From the NCBI GenBank assembly GCA_963675135.1, contig CAVLYN010000138.1:1-64000 (forward strand): a DNA stretch of 64,000 nt, written 5' to 3'. Origin of the DNA: Galeopsis tetrahit. Lineage: Eukaryota; Streptophyta; Magnoliopsida; Lamiales; Lamiaceae. Both the position numbers and the translations under genes were made by a program. Every line of letters begins with the position of its first letter. Positions within the stretch are counted from its first letter, which is position 1. Positions 30,877 through 42,189 of this stretch are shown piece after piece. The notes beneath the pieces were generated by a model, which was not told the origin of the DNA, did no database searches, and was given only the letters and a program-made list of their open reading frames with translations.

Positions 30877-32730
30877 TCCATGGGCGCAGCACCTCCTTTC
30901 CCTCCATATCCTGGAGTTTATAAGCTCCTCCCTTCAACACTTGTACCTCTTTGTAAGGACCTTCCCAGTTGGCCTCCATCTTTCCCGTATTCCTCAAGGC
31001 ATCCGTTCTCCGGAGGACTAAGTCTTCGACCCTAAAGGATCTGGGGATTACCCTACGATCGTATGCTGCCTTGATCCTGCTCTTGTATCTCTCCGCTTTC
31101 AGCTTCGCTATCTCTCTCTCCTCCTCTACCAGATCCAAGGCCTCTCTCATTAGGTCTTCATTTATCTTCTCATCAAAATAGGTGATTCGATGTGACCCTA
31201 ACCGGGCCTCCGGAGGTATTACTGCTGTTGTCCCATACACCAATTGGAAGGGGGACTCCCCTGTAGCTGACTTAAGGCTAGTTTTGTAAGACCAGAGGAC
31301 ATTGTCAAGCTCTTTCACCCATCCTCCTCCTATCTTTTGCAGGCGTGTTTGGATTGAGATCCACCGTAAACCTGCAGGCGTGTTTGGATACCGTCCACTA
31401 TAATCCTGTTTGTGACCTCCACCTGACCGTTGGATTGTGGATGGGCTACTGAAGTGAGTCTCGGTAAAATGTTCCACCTCCAGCACCATTTTCTCACTCT
31501 CTCTCCATTGAAATGCGTTCCATTATCTGAGACTAGAACCCTGGGTACTCCAAACCTACAACAGATGTGTCTTGCTAGGAAATTAATCACATTGTCTTCC
31601 TCTATCTTGGCCAAAGGTGCGGCCTCTACCCACTTACTGAAGTAGTCCACCGCCACAATTAAGAACTTCCTTCCCCCAGGTGCCATGGGGAAGGGCCCTA
31701 CTAAATCTGTACCCCATTTTGCAAATGGGCAGGGCGAATACATGGCACCCATCTCCTCCGCGGGTACGCGTATCAAAGGTCCGTTCTTCTGACATCTCTC
31801 ACACTTCCTCACAAATTCTCGAGCATCTCTTATCACACTAGGCCAGTAGAAACCTGCCCTGAACACCTTCTTCACAATAGTCTTGTAACCCTCATGACTA
31901 GCTGCACAGCTTTCATGGATATCCTTGATTACAAATTCCGTTTCCTGCTTTGAGAGACATTTCAGGTATGGCTGAGTAAAAGTTCTTTTGTATAACTGAT
32001 CCCCAATGATACAGTACTTCACCCTCAAAGCCTTGGTTTCTCTGGGTGCTGGAGCTGCGGGATCCTTGTTCAACTCTTCCCATATCTCCTTTCTCCAGTC
32101 GTCCCCTTCTGTTATCTCCCCCACTAAGGCTTCAGTCGCCAGCCGATCCGCCACTAATAGGGTTATCTTCCCTTGCCCCTCGAACTCTGTGGAACTGGCT
32201 AACTTGGACAACCCATCTGCCTTCGTGTTCTCTTCCTTCGGTATTTGTATTACTTCGAAAACATGGAACTTATTCCTCAAGTTCCTTACCTGCTCCAAAT
32301 ACGCAATCATCTTCTCGTCTTTAGTGAGGTATTCTTCTGTTACTTGCTGCACCACCAGCTGCGAATCTGAATATAGGGTGATCTTTTGCGTTCCCAGCTC
32401 CGCTGTCATGTTAGCCCCTCTAATCAGGGCCTAATATTCCGCTCCGTTATTAGAGGTTGAAAATCGGAACTTAACCGCGACCTGTATCTCTTGACCTTCA
32501 GGGTCAACCAATACTATCCCTGCCCCACATCCTAGTGCTGATGCGGAACCATCGACATACACTTTCCAGTCCCCCATCTCCTCCGTTCTAGTGGATTCTT
32601 GAATAAAATCCGCTAGGGCTTGGGCCTTAATAGCTCTCCTGGGTTCATAATCAACATCATATTCCTGTAATTCAACGGCCCACTTGATCATCCTTCCTGA
32701 CAAGTCTGCTCTTCCTAGTACCTGCTTCAA
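30877..32730 (-). pseudogene. Gypsy integrase and second RNase H, right arm
   Basis: Minus-strand frames 31489-30728 and 32409-31330 give the integrase (CERCQKNG, GTDLVGPFP, VSDNGTHF) and the second RNase H (SDSQLVVQQV). A 38-bp local duplication with GCAGGCGTGTTTGGAT at 31340-31390 breaks the frame. The final frame runs through the palindrome centre into the left arm. Confidence 0.8.
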
Positions 32731-34250
32731 AGGTAATTAGTCCGCACAATGATTTTATATGACAAGAAATAAGTGCGTAATCGCCTAGCCGTCACTACTA
32801 CCGCCAGGGATGCCTTTTCCACCTCCGAATATCTGACCTCTGCTCCTTGGATTACCTTACTCACATAGTATATGGGCTGTTGTGTGGAGCCCTCTTCCTT
32901 CATCAAGGTTGTACTCAAGGAATGTTCCCCTACTGAAAGATACATGAATAAGATATCTCCTTGAGAGGGTTTTGTCAATTTCGGGAGTTGCTCCAGGTGA
33001 AGCTTAAGTTCTTCAAAAGCTTTCTGACAACGTTCATCCCATTCAAATTTTGATCATTTCCTTAATGTCCTGAAGAAGTGATGAATTTTCTCCACTGACC
33101 GTGCTATGAATCTGCTGAGGGCTGCTATTCTGCCATTTAGGGTCTATAGCTCTTTCAGGTTTCGAGGGGGCTGCATGTCGAGTACGGCCTTTACCTTTGC
33201 AGGGTTGACTTCTATTCCCCTCTGAGTCACCATGTATCCTAAGAACTTTCGTGACCCTACTCCAAAGGAGCATTTAGGTGGATTCAACCTAATGCCATTT
33301 TCTCTAATTACTTGGAATATCTCCTTCAGGTCTTTGATGTGTTCCTCTGCCTTAATACTCTTAGACAACATGTCATCCACATAGATTTCCATGTTCCTAC
33401 CAATCTGTTCTCGAAATACTGATTCTACCATTCTCTGGTAGGTGGCTCCTGCATTTATTAGTCCGAAGGGCATGCGTATATAACTAAAAGTACCACATGC
33501 TGCAATAAAACATACCTTCGGGATATCAGTGGGATTCAACTGAATCTGATGGTATCCCTGATACGCGTCCATCATGCTGAGCAACTCAAATCCAGATGTC
33601 GCGTCTACCAATTGATCGATTCTGGGCAGGGGTTAGTGGTCTTTGGGACATGCTTTGTTCAAATCCTTGAAGTTAATACACATTCTCCATTTACCGGTTC
33701 CTTTAGACACCAGTACTGCGTTTGATAGCCATTCAGGGAACTGCACCCTCTTTACATGTCCTGCATTTAACAATTTATCAATCTCTTCTTTCACAATAAG
33801 GTTCATTTCCTTACCAAAGTTTCTCAATTTTTGCTTTACTGGTTTCGCCTTGGGATTTACATTGAGGTGATGTACTGCTATCTCTGGAGGGATACCCGTC
33901 ATATCTGTTGGGGCGAAAGCAAATATGTCTGCATTCTCTCGAAGAGTGGCCATCATTCTCTCCTTAAGTTCTGGGTCCATATGGGTACCGATTCTGGTTA
34001 TGAATCCTTTTTTCCCGGTGTAGAGCTCGATATTCATCAACTCCTCATCTGCTTTGATTTTGGGTTGTTCCCCTGCCAATTCACTAACTCTTTGTTTTTT
34101 CAACTCGGGATCTTCGCCCTTAAACCTTTCCAAACCACGGAACATAGCCCTGTCTGCTATCTTCACTGATTCTACATAACATTTTCTTGCTTGATACTGA
34201 TCTCCACATATCTCTCCCACTCCCTCCGAGGCAGGAAATTTCATCTTCAT
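32431..34250 (-). pseudogene. Gypsy reverse transcriptase and RNase H, right arm
   Basis: RT text KPVKQKLRNFGKEMN and KWRMCINFKDLNKACPK is on 34250-33633. A stop occurs at the DHYPLP position (about 33633). RT continues at 33611-33144 with an intact YVDDM box. RNase H is at 32978-32431. Stops differ from those in the left arm. Confidence 0.82.
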
Positions 34251-34271
34251 GTGGAAGGTGAAAATTACTGC

Positions 34272-36449
34272 CTAAAAGCTGTTCAAGCTTGGTCTTCCCA
34301 TCACCACATTGTATGAGGATGGGACATCTACTATAAAAAACTCTATCACTTGTACACGTCGGTTAGGGGCAGTCCCTAGCCCCACTTGCAATAGTGACGA
34401 ACCAAGGGGTTGGATTGCAACCCCTGAGAATCCATAAAGAGCAGTTTCCACCAGCCTGAGCTTTATGTTCAGCTCCATCCTTTTGAAGCACTCCAGAAAC
34501 ATGATGTCAGCAGAGCTTTCCGTATCTACAAAAATCCTTGCCACGTCATACCCTGCGATGTCCGTGGTAATAACCTGAGCGTCATTATGAGTTTCCCTGG
34601 GCTCCCCAGCATCTTCCGGTCCAAAGTGAATGTCAGGGACCACTGTCATCTTTCCTATCTCTCGGTGTTCCACATTCCTCTCAATTTTCAACGATCTAAC
34701 ACTCTGCTTCCTCTGTCTGAAGGAATCTCCATCAGTGGGGCCTCCCATAATCATGTGGATGTTTCCCCTCTTCTGGGGAGGAGGGGGTTGATCTTCTGTA
34801 TCCTTCCTCTGCTCTCTCCTGTTCTCATCTGGTTTCCCCACCGGGTCCTTCCTCTTTTGCCCTCGAGGGCCCTGCCTATCTCTGAATGTGAATTCTTTAA
34901 GATGACCTGCTTGGATCATTCGTTCTATCTCATCCTTCAAGTGCCATCACTGATTTGTATCATGGTCGTAATCATTGTAGAACCGGCAGAACTTATCAGA
35001 TTTAGGATTTTGAGGACCTCGGTTTCTGGAATAGGGAAACTTCATATTAGGGTGATCCCCTGCTACCTCTAGGACTTCTGCTGGCTCTATTCTCAAAGGG
35101 GTATATTTCTCGAACCTTCCCCTGGGACCCGAGCGTGTTGCTTCTTCCTCCTTCACACTTCTAGTGCTCCTTGAGCTTCTGTATCTCTCGGGACTAGGCC
35201 TCCTATGTATGATTTCTCTTCTTCACTCTCCATTTCTTCCCATTGGTTTAATTTCATAGCGTTTGGCCTTTCGTACTTCTTCCAGGGTGAGGTATTTCTC
35301 GGCTCTCCTTAATAGTTCATCAAATGTGTGTACTGGTTTTTTGGCCAGGGAGGTGAAAAGGTCTCCATCTTTCAACCCGTTGGTAAGGGCATTGATCTTG
35401 ACTTCAGAAGAGGCAGTAGGTACCTCTAGGGCCGCTTGATTGAATCTTTTCAGAAAATCTCGAAGGCTTTCGTTATCTCCCTGTCTCATGTTGAACAGGG
35501 TAAGGGTAGCTCTAGGCTATCTCATAGCACTAGCAAATTGATGCAAGAATAAATAGCTAAACTCCGACCAAGAGTGGATGGTTTCAGGTCCCAATTGCGT
35601 AAACAACTGTTGTGCAGCTTTAGATAGAGTGGTTAGGAAGACCCTGCATTTGACCCCCTCTCCATAGCGGTGCAACAAAGCAGCATTTTCAAACCTCACC
35701 AGGTGTTCATAGGGATCCGCCGTACCATCGTATTCAAAATTCAAAGATTTGAAATTAGAAGGTAGTTCATCTTGCAAGATATTTGAGGTAAACTGGTAAC
35801 CAGTAATATAAGGAGATTTACTTACACTGTCAGCCATTTGTTTCCTCATGTCCTTCATCTCCTTTCGAAGGGCTTGTATCTGATCGCTGACTGCTCCTTG
35901 ATAAGTGTCATCCGTACTTTCTCCAATCTCCGTATCCAAGGTCCTTTCAGGGATTACTCCCGTGCTCCTCCTGAGGGTTCTGTTGGGAATGCTCCTCTCA
36001 GCTTGAGAGGGTACTTTCTCTTCCTTATCTCGAGGGACCCCCTCATTCCTGGAAGGGGCCAGGGAGGAGTCAATCATGTGCTCTATATTCTTCTGCTTCG
36101 TATTTTCGTTCTCTGACGGAGCAGCGCCAGGAGCATGGACTTCTCGAGAAGCAATCATCTTCTCTACAGCCTGGGCTATCATAGCGTTTAGCTGGTCCTG
36201 AGAAATAGTAAGGAGCTCATGTTGGGTGTGGGAAGGGGGTGTATCCCTATTGATCCCACTTCTAGAGGCTCCCGAAGTACCCGTCGTATTTCCCTCAGGT
36301 GCAAGAGGGTTATCGTCCGGTACAGTTGTTGAGGGTTGTTTCCGTAGATTCCTGTTTAAAGGAAAAACTGGGGGAGGCGGAGGGAAAGGAGGGGGAGTGA
36401 TATCTCCCTTTTCCTTAGTCTGCTTCACCAGGTCCTGTTCTCCGCCCAT
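34272..36449 (-). pseudogene. Gypsy gag and protease, right arm
   Basis: Gag starts at 36449 (MGGEQDLVKQTKEK) and runs 310 codons to a stop at 35517, where the left arm has a Gln codon. Remaining gag pieces are at 35489-35223 and 35156-34947; the Cys/His motif has its last Cys changed to a stop (about 34945). The protease at 34940-34272 reads FVDTESSADIMF, so the catalytic D-T-G is D-T-E. Confidence 0.82.
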
Positions 36450-36505
36450 TTCGTATGGAACTTTCCCACTTCTTAGCTCGAAACGTTCCCATAGACGGTG
36501 CCAGT

Positions 36506-37206
36506 TGTTGCGTCAGAAAATAACGATTAGGGATACCAAATCTCCCTATCCGGATTACGACAGTTGTGGGATTAGATCGTCACTTTCCTTGCAAGCTTAT
36601 CCACGAATAATCCTCCTTCAAGCTCCTTAGAGACCTGCAAAAACACGCCGGAGGGGATTCCGGCGTGGAATCTCCGACGCTCAAGTCAGAATCTTTCTCA
36701 GGAGAATCAAAGAGGAATTTTCCTGTAATTCAAGGGAAATTCTCGCAAGTATCGTGGAGTTTACTGTATTTTTAGTGTGTTTCTTAGTGAAATCGTATAA
36801 AGTATATTTTTTTAATGTAAAACGTAGTCAACAAAATAAAACAAACCTGCATATATACCTTTCCTCATTTCGTGGGAGAGTCTCCCCCTTATTTCTCAAC
36901 TGCCCTTAAGACCCGGTCTTCTTGTGGACTCCTTCCATTCATCCTGACTACTTCTCTTGGGCTTCGGTAATTAAGACTGGGTCTTCTGGGTCCCCTTCGT
37001 GGGCTGGATATATTCAACCTCCATATGCTTGGGCCAAGGGCATGGGCCAAAAATATGGGCCAAAGGCCCAATTGTACTCATTTCCCTCTTTGGGCCTAGG
37101 GGTGTATTAATCCCTTTCACCAAATTATCATTCTAACAAGACGGACTTAATTCATCTTATATCCACGTGTCGTTATCCCCGAGGACGACATATTTTGTCC
37201 ACATCA
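36506..37206 (-). repeat. 5' LTR of the right Gypsy arm (701 bp)
   Basis: On the minus strand TGATGTGGACAAAATATG to TTTCTGACGCAACA. The adjoining PBS (minus CTGGCACCGTCTATGGG, about 36488-36504) differs from the left arm at two positions. Confidence 0.8.
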
Positions 37207-37906
37207 AATGTATAAATTGTTAATTATTGTATTAAAAAAATTTCAGCCTTATGAGTGATAAAGTCGTGATAGTTTAAACTTTAAATGCTTATTTCCTAAT
37301 TTAAGTATGATTAATAAGTAAGGGAGATTTTGTTTTTGTACCTGTATATACGGGGGACAAGTCACAAGAATGAAACGCTAAAGTCAAGCGTTTGAATATT
37401 CAAGAATTGCGGAACAGAAACGGAGTCACATGAATGAAACGCTAAAGTCAAGCGTTTGAATATTCAAGAATTGCGGAACAGAAACGGAGGGAACAAGTCA
37501 CATGAATGAAACGCTGCGTTTGAATGTTCGAGAAATGCGGAATAAAGGGAAGAATGTTCGAGAATTGCGAAACATAAATGGAGGGAATCCGAGAGGGAAA
37601 TTGAGAAATGGAGGGGATCCGAGAGGGAAATTGAGAAAGAAAAAATAGTTATTTCATAGATTCAAAAAAATGATACACGATATTGTAGTTCAGGGTGAAT
37701 TACGGGTATATATTCCCGACCTTGCCGAAACACTTACAAGAGTGGCGAATGCAATTTGCTAGCCTAAGCAACTTTTACAAAATCACAATCTTTTGCTAGT
37801 CTAAGCAACTTTTACAAAATCACAATCTTAAATGAAGATGTATCAATTAACTATTACAATTCTCTTATTACACTTATAAAACGATACCGTATTACACTTA
37901 CCCATC
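37207..37906. repeat. Tandem repeats between Gypsy palindrome and solo LTR
   Basis: A ~65-bp unit (ATGAATGAAACGCTAAAGTC ... TTGCGGAACAGAAACGGAG) is repeated at about 37363, 37424 and, shorter, at 37500. AATGGAGGGGATCCGAGAGG-type 34-bp units occur twice near 37577-37640. CTAAGCAACTTTTACAAAAT units (36 bp) occur twice at 37763-37830. No gene seen. Confidence 0.8.
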
Positions 37907-37911
37907 ATCTT

Positions 37912-39641
37912 TGTTGGTCCTGAAAGGAGTATATAACAAGTGTATTGGGGGGGGGGGGAATACACTTGTATGCAAATTCTTTTCAAACTTGATCAAACCA
38001 GAGTTCAGCAAGGTTGTCCTGGACAACTCTGCTGATGAGATTAACTCTTCTAAGATAATCAAACTACTAAGTGCTATTGAGTACTTTGTTGAATAACTAT
38101 CTAAGGGAGTTATATGTGCGGAATTGGTGGTTGGCCCTTTAGTTTAAACTCCTTTTATATTCTGAAATCACCTTAACAGTTTATCACAGTCTATTAGGGA
38201 ACTTGTCCAAATCAGGTTTTGCACAGTTTGTGATATGTGTCTTTGAAAGTTCAGTTTGTGTGCAGTGTTGAATGTATGTAGAGTACTTTGAATGTAAATC
38301 AACACAGTGGTTTATAGTGGTTCAGAGACTCAAGCTCCTACATCCACTTTCCCTGATTTAACAGGATAATTCCTTCACTCTTGGAATTAACTTATTTTAT
38401 AGTGCCAAGGTGCACTTGATCAAGAACACCACTCCTTGGTGCTTTGATCCCTAGGATGTCTAGAGTCCTAGTACCCTTTCTCAACTCAGAACTGAACTGT
38501 TCTTCTCTCAACAGTTAGTTCCTTCCACTTCTACTACTACAACCTTCTCACTTTCTCACTTGAAAGGTATAAGGGTTGAAGTAAGGTTCCAACTAATGAG
38601 ATATCCTTTACAATGAAGGCCAGTGTATAAGGATAGGATATCTCTCTAAGCTTTGTATGAATGTACAATGAAGTTAAGATTAGATGAAGTGTTTGAAGAC
38701 TAAGAATGTCTTTTGAAAGCACTTGTCAACTTGTAGGATAGTTGGATGTGTTGAGGTCCGGTACATTTTTTTCAAATGGTCTTCACACTTCTATATTTAT
38801 AGACAAATTTGAGGATTTGCCCGTTGGAGAGGCAGTCCCAAATTGCTATAAATGTCTTCCTTGAGTTCTTCAAACTGGAAGACAGATTCTGATAGTGACA
38901 TGTCCTTGTTTTAGGAAATAAACGACTGTAATAACTTTGTCTTCATTCTGAACACTTTTCCCAATGTCTGACTTCAAGATTCACTTAGTCAAACATGGAC
39001 ATCTCTTCTTATCAATATTCCTGAGATAAGGACAAGCTTCCTTATCACTTGGACAACTCTGCTTATCAGATTCAGCAGAGTTCACTTTATCAGCAGTGTT
39101 GGCTCTTTAGCTCTTCAGATGATTTGACTCTTTTCTCTTTCTATGACTTCTTAGAATAGCTCTTTGTGTATATGTCTTGGACAGATGAACTTGTCCTCTT
39201 CAGCATAGTTGTCTTGGAAACAGATCATGGTTCAAGTGTACTGAGACAACTCTTCTGAACCATTCTAGTTGGACAATTCTTCTGAGCTTTGTGATGCAGT
39301 AGATTGGTGCTTTGATGATGCATCTTAACTCATGTTGGCATTCACTAAGTTGTCTTCAGACTGATTCCTCTTGATCAGCATACTTGACCTTCAGCAGACT
39401 TGAGGTCATTCCATAACTGAGCCTTGAGGGGACTGATATAGGTTTAAGCTATTAAGCAAGTGTTCCCCCCTCAACTAGTGCATCTATTATTCTAAGAGCT
39501 ACCTAACACATCAACTTCTCTTCTTGTCTTAGACTACATGTTCCAACAGACCTAAAACATGTTCATTCAATCTTGACTTATCTAATTGGCATGTCTCAGG
39601 GGGTTTTGGTATTTTAATCAAAACTCATTTTATTCCCAACA
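37912..39641 (-). mobile_element. Solo LTR of a Copia element, 1,730 bp
   Basis: TGTTGGTCCTGAAAGG to TTATTCCCAACA, with ATCTT duplicated on both sides (37907-37911 and 39642-39646). No internal region follows. The first part matches the LTR beginning at 63050. A C10 run on the minus strand near its 3' end (37946-37956) and the ATAGTGGTTCAGAG...TACATCCAC text are features of SIRE-like Copia LTRs and suggest minus orientation. Confidence 0.88.
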
Positions 39642-39659
39642 ATCTTCTTCCTCGTTCTT

Positions 39660-40190
39660 CTGTTGCAGGTGTAACATTACCCCTCCTCAACAAATTGCTT
39701 GCTATCAAGCAAAGAAACAAATTGCTTGCCATTAAGCAAAGAACTGTGGATAGAGCGAACGGAACTTGGTGAAATCCTCCCAAGTAGCTTTAGAACCCGG
39801 CAAATGCTACCATCAAAGTTAAACCTTAGTCGCCGGAGAGTTACCATGACAAACCAATCGACGAACCAACACCTTCAACGGAACAAGAAGTACCTTTCCA
39901 TCTTCATCAAACTCAGGTAAGTCTTGCGCAACCAAATCCCATTTTCCTACTTTACACTTAAGAAGAGAAACGTAAAAAGTAAGCAGCCACTCCCACCCGG
40001 CGGATAACCTGGAAAGGACCTGCATAACTCAGCTTCCACATGTGGCTCTTCCGCAGTAAAAGTTGCCAATAGGGCCTGAGTTTCAAATTGTTACTCCCCA
40101 AATTTAAAATTGGTGTCTTCTTAAAAGGGCAAATTGGTGTGGAGTACAAATGGAGGCCCTTAAGAATCAAATGACACAAGTCATTTATTT
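39660..40190 (-). pseudogene. Chromovirus-type Ty3/Gypsy integrase C-terminus remnant
   Basis: Minus-strand reading gives KLRPYWQ...KLSYAGPFQVIRRVGVAAYFL, then YVSLLK, LPEFDEDGKVLLVPLKVL and, in another frame, TWEDFTKFRSLYPQF. This order (tether region, then chromodomain-like end) is that of plant chromoviruses and differs from the Tat copies nearby. Stops and frame changes are many. Near its end ACAAATTGCTTGC(T/C)ATCAAGCAAAGAA is tandemly duplicated (27-bp unit). The solo LTR is inserted immediately beyond it. Confidence 0.65.
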
Positions 40191-40199
40191 AGTGGCAGG

Positions 40200-40900
40200 T
40201 GATACAATTTTGTAGGGGCAAAAGACCATTGTGTCCTTAAATTCATCAAACTCAATTTTGGTTTTGAAAGGGACAAAAAATATTTCAAAAGTTAATTGAA
40301 TGTCCAATCAATATGCAAATCTATGACATCACCCCTCTTACTTCAACCTTTCAACTCCTTCCTTATTTTATTAAAAAAATTGTATTCAGATTTCTTATTT
40401 TTTAATTTACGTAATTTTTAATTCAGATTTTTTATTCAATTTTTTTTAAATAATTTTTATTAAGATTTTATTTTTTAAAATTTTAACACAGAATTTTATT
40501 ATTGTATTTTTTTTAATTCAATTTTCTGTTTTCAAATTTTTATTCAAAATTATTCAAAATAAATTTTATTAGAGTATTTTTTTTATTCAAAATTATTTAA
40601 ACTATTTTATTCAGTTTATTTATTTATATTTTATTCAAATTAGTTTTACTTAGTTTTTTAGTTTTTATAATTCATATTTTATTTATTTATATTTTATTCA
40701 AATTATTCTGATTTCTTAGTTTTTCTAATTCATGCAAAAAAAAAAAAAAATTAATTCAAATTTTACTTGAATTTTTTTTATTCATTTTTTTCAAAAAAAT
40801 TAAGTCAGATTTTTTATTGAATTTTTTTAATTTATATTTTTTTCAAATATTTTTATTTAAAATTAATTTTTAGATCTTTTTTCTCTCTCTTCATTCAAAA
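40200..40900. other. Very AT-rich, low-complexity DNA
   Basis: Dominated by TTTATTCAAATTTTT-like text; no gene seen. Confidence 0.7.
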
Positions 40901-40903
40901 GTA

Positions 40904-41081
40904 CTCCTTCCGTCCCCGAAAAGTTTTCACACTTTCCTTTTTTTTTTGTCCCCCAAAAAGTTTGCATATCCCACAATAGAAATAATTATCACAATCATCA
41001 CCCTCACAATATACATATATTTACCCTTAATGCCATTCCTTTTGGAACCCACTACCGTAAACTTTTCGGGGACGGAGGGAG
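40904..41081. mobile_element. Complete Stowaway MITE, 178 bp
   Basis: Left TIR CTCCTTCCGTCCCCGAAAAG and right TIR complementary to CTCCCTCCGTCCCCGAAAAG, with TA on both sides (40902-40903 and 41082-41083), as for Tc1/mariner-type Stowaway MITEs. No coding capacity. Confidence 0.92.
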
Positions 41082-41289
41082 TAAGTCTTTTGACTTATCA
41101 AATCATACCTTTTTATCCACTTAATTCAAATTTTTTATTCAAAATTTTTTTATTTATATTTTATGAATATATTGAATATTTTATAGAATTTTGTTGAATT
41201 TTTGTTGATTTTTTTATAATATTATTTTGTTGAATTTTTTTTCAAAACTTCTAAATTAATTTTTTTAGTTCAATTTTCTTTATTCAAAT

Positions 41290-41500
41290 CTCCATAATTT
41301 GTATTTTTTACATAATTAAATATTGAATATCGACATATATATTGAATATTGAACATTTAATATCAATATATATTGAATATAATAAAATATTGAATATCAA
41401 TATACATATATATGAATTGATATTGAACACTTAATATCAATATATATTGAATATAATTAAATATTAAATATCGATATATATACATTGAACACTATCAATA
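41290..41500. repeat. AT-rich minisatellite
   Basis: Repeats of ATCAATATATATTGAATATA with ACATTTAATATC spacers, several copies. Many units are self-complementary (ATTGATAT/ATATCAAT). Confidence 0.75.
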
Positions 41501-41839
41501 TGTAGTGAACATATTTTACATACGTAATGAACTAATGGAAATACTCAATCCTCCGAATACTCAACTAATTCATTGTTGTTTTTTGGGAAGGAGGTTGGTT
41601 TGTAGAATAATATATATATCCCTTAGCAACAATCAAAATTACAAGACAACTTCTAAATCAATTTCCTTTTCTCAAGGTGAAAATAACACATTTTTCTCAA
41701 ATTCTTCTCATTGTACGTTAACAACTAAGTATTGGACTTGTCGTCTTCGGCAAATTGAAATTCAAGTAACTATAAAGTCAATTCAAAACGAACACTAAAA
41801 AGCAATATATGAGCTTTAGCTCATTAATCATCAATGGAA

Positions 41840-42185
41840 GGGTGCGTGTTGTTTAGCAACCTACGTCCCCGAACAAACGAGCTGAACAATACCATTCCGC
41901 CCATGGAAAACCCTGAATGCCATATCAAAATTTGGACCATCCTATAAAATCGGACCTTTACCTTCCGTTACCTAAAAGGAGCAAGATAGAGAAGATTAGG
42001 AAACACGATTGGATACAATGTAAAGATGGAAAGTGAAAGTCAAATGAACAACTTACATGCATGGGGAAAGCCATTTGCTATTGAGAAGGAGAAGCTCATT
42101 GATGTTACGAAAAAATGGACACTTATTGATGCCTGGGTTGAAATCAGAGGATTTGCTGTCCATCTTCCCAAAGATAAATTCCGTC
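41840..42185 (-). pseudogene. Spliced gene remnant, family not recognised
   Basis: On the minus strand an acceptor (TTTTTTTCTAG) precedes an exon at 42185-42057 with ATG at 42163 (MDSKSSDFNPGINKCPFFRN). It ends at a consensus donor GTAAGT; an 85-bp intron ends TTTTAG at 41972, and the next exon includes DGPNFDMAFRVFHGRNGIV. Frames do not connect: the first exon shifts frame after NINE (text continues FSFSIANGFPHA in another frame) and stops precede and follow the second block. A possible 5' UTR exon with donor lies near 43021-43080. This looks like a decayed multi-exon plant gene. I do not recognise the protein. Confidence 0.5.
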
Positions 42186-42189
42186 CTAG

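Larger units (their letters stand above)
24495..37206. mobile_element. 12.7-kb inverted repeat of two Tat-lineage Ty3/Gypsy copies
   Basis: The left arm (24495-30774, plus strand) runs 5' LTR, PBS, gag, protease, RT, RNase H, second RNase H, integrase. The right arm (30877-37206, minus strand) has the same order reversed. The arms meet tail to tail at CCCATGGA...TCCATGGG around a 102-bp loop made of the last part of an LTR. Both outer ends are 5' LTR ends (TGATG...), and the outer flanks (GTAGT and AATGT) do not match, so no ordinary TSD is present. The arms carry different stops, so they have diverged independently. Two separate insertions followed by deletion, or a foldback replication product, could both explain it. 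Confidence 0.85.

Noticed and set aside
24495..37206. Reading the Gypsy pair as one complete element with two LTRs
   Set aside because: The outer LTRs are inverted relative to each other and the internal region is duplicated tail to tail, so it is not a standard element.
37363..37500. Regularly repeated ~65-bp units resembling a CRISPR array
   Set aside because: Units are contiguous with no unique spacers, and this is a plant nuclear sequence.
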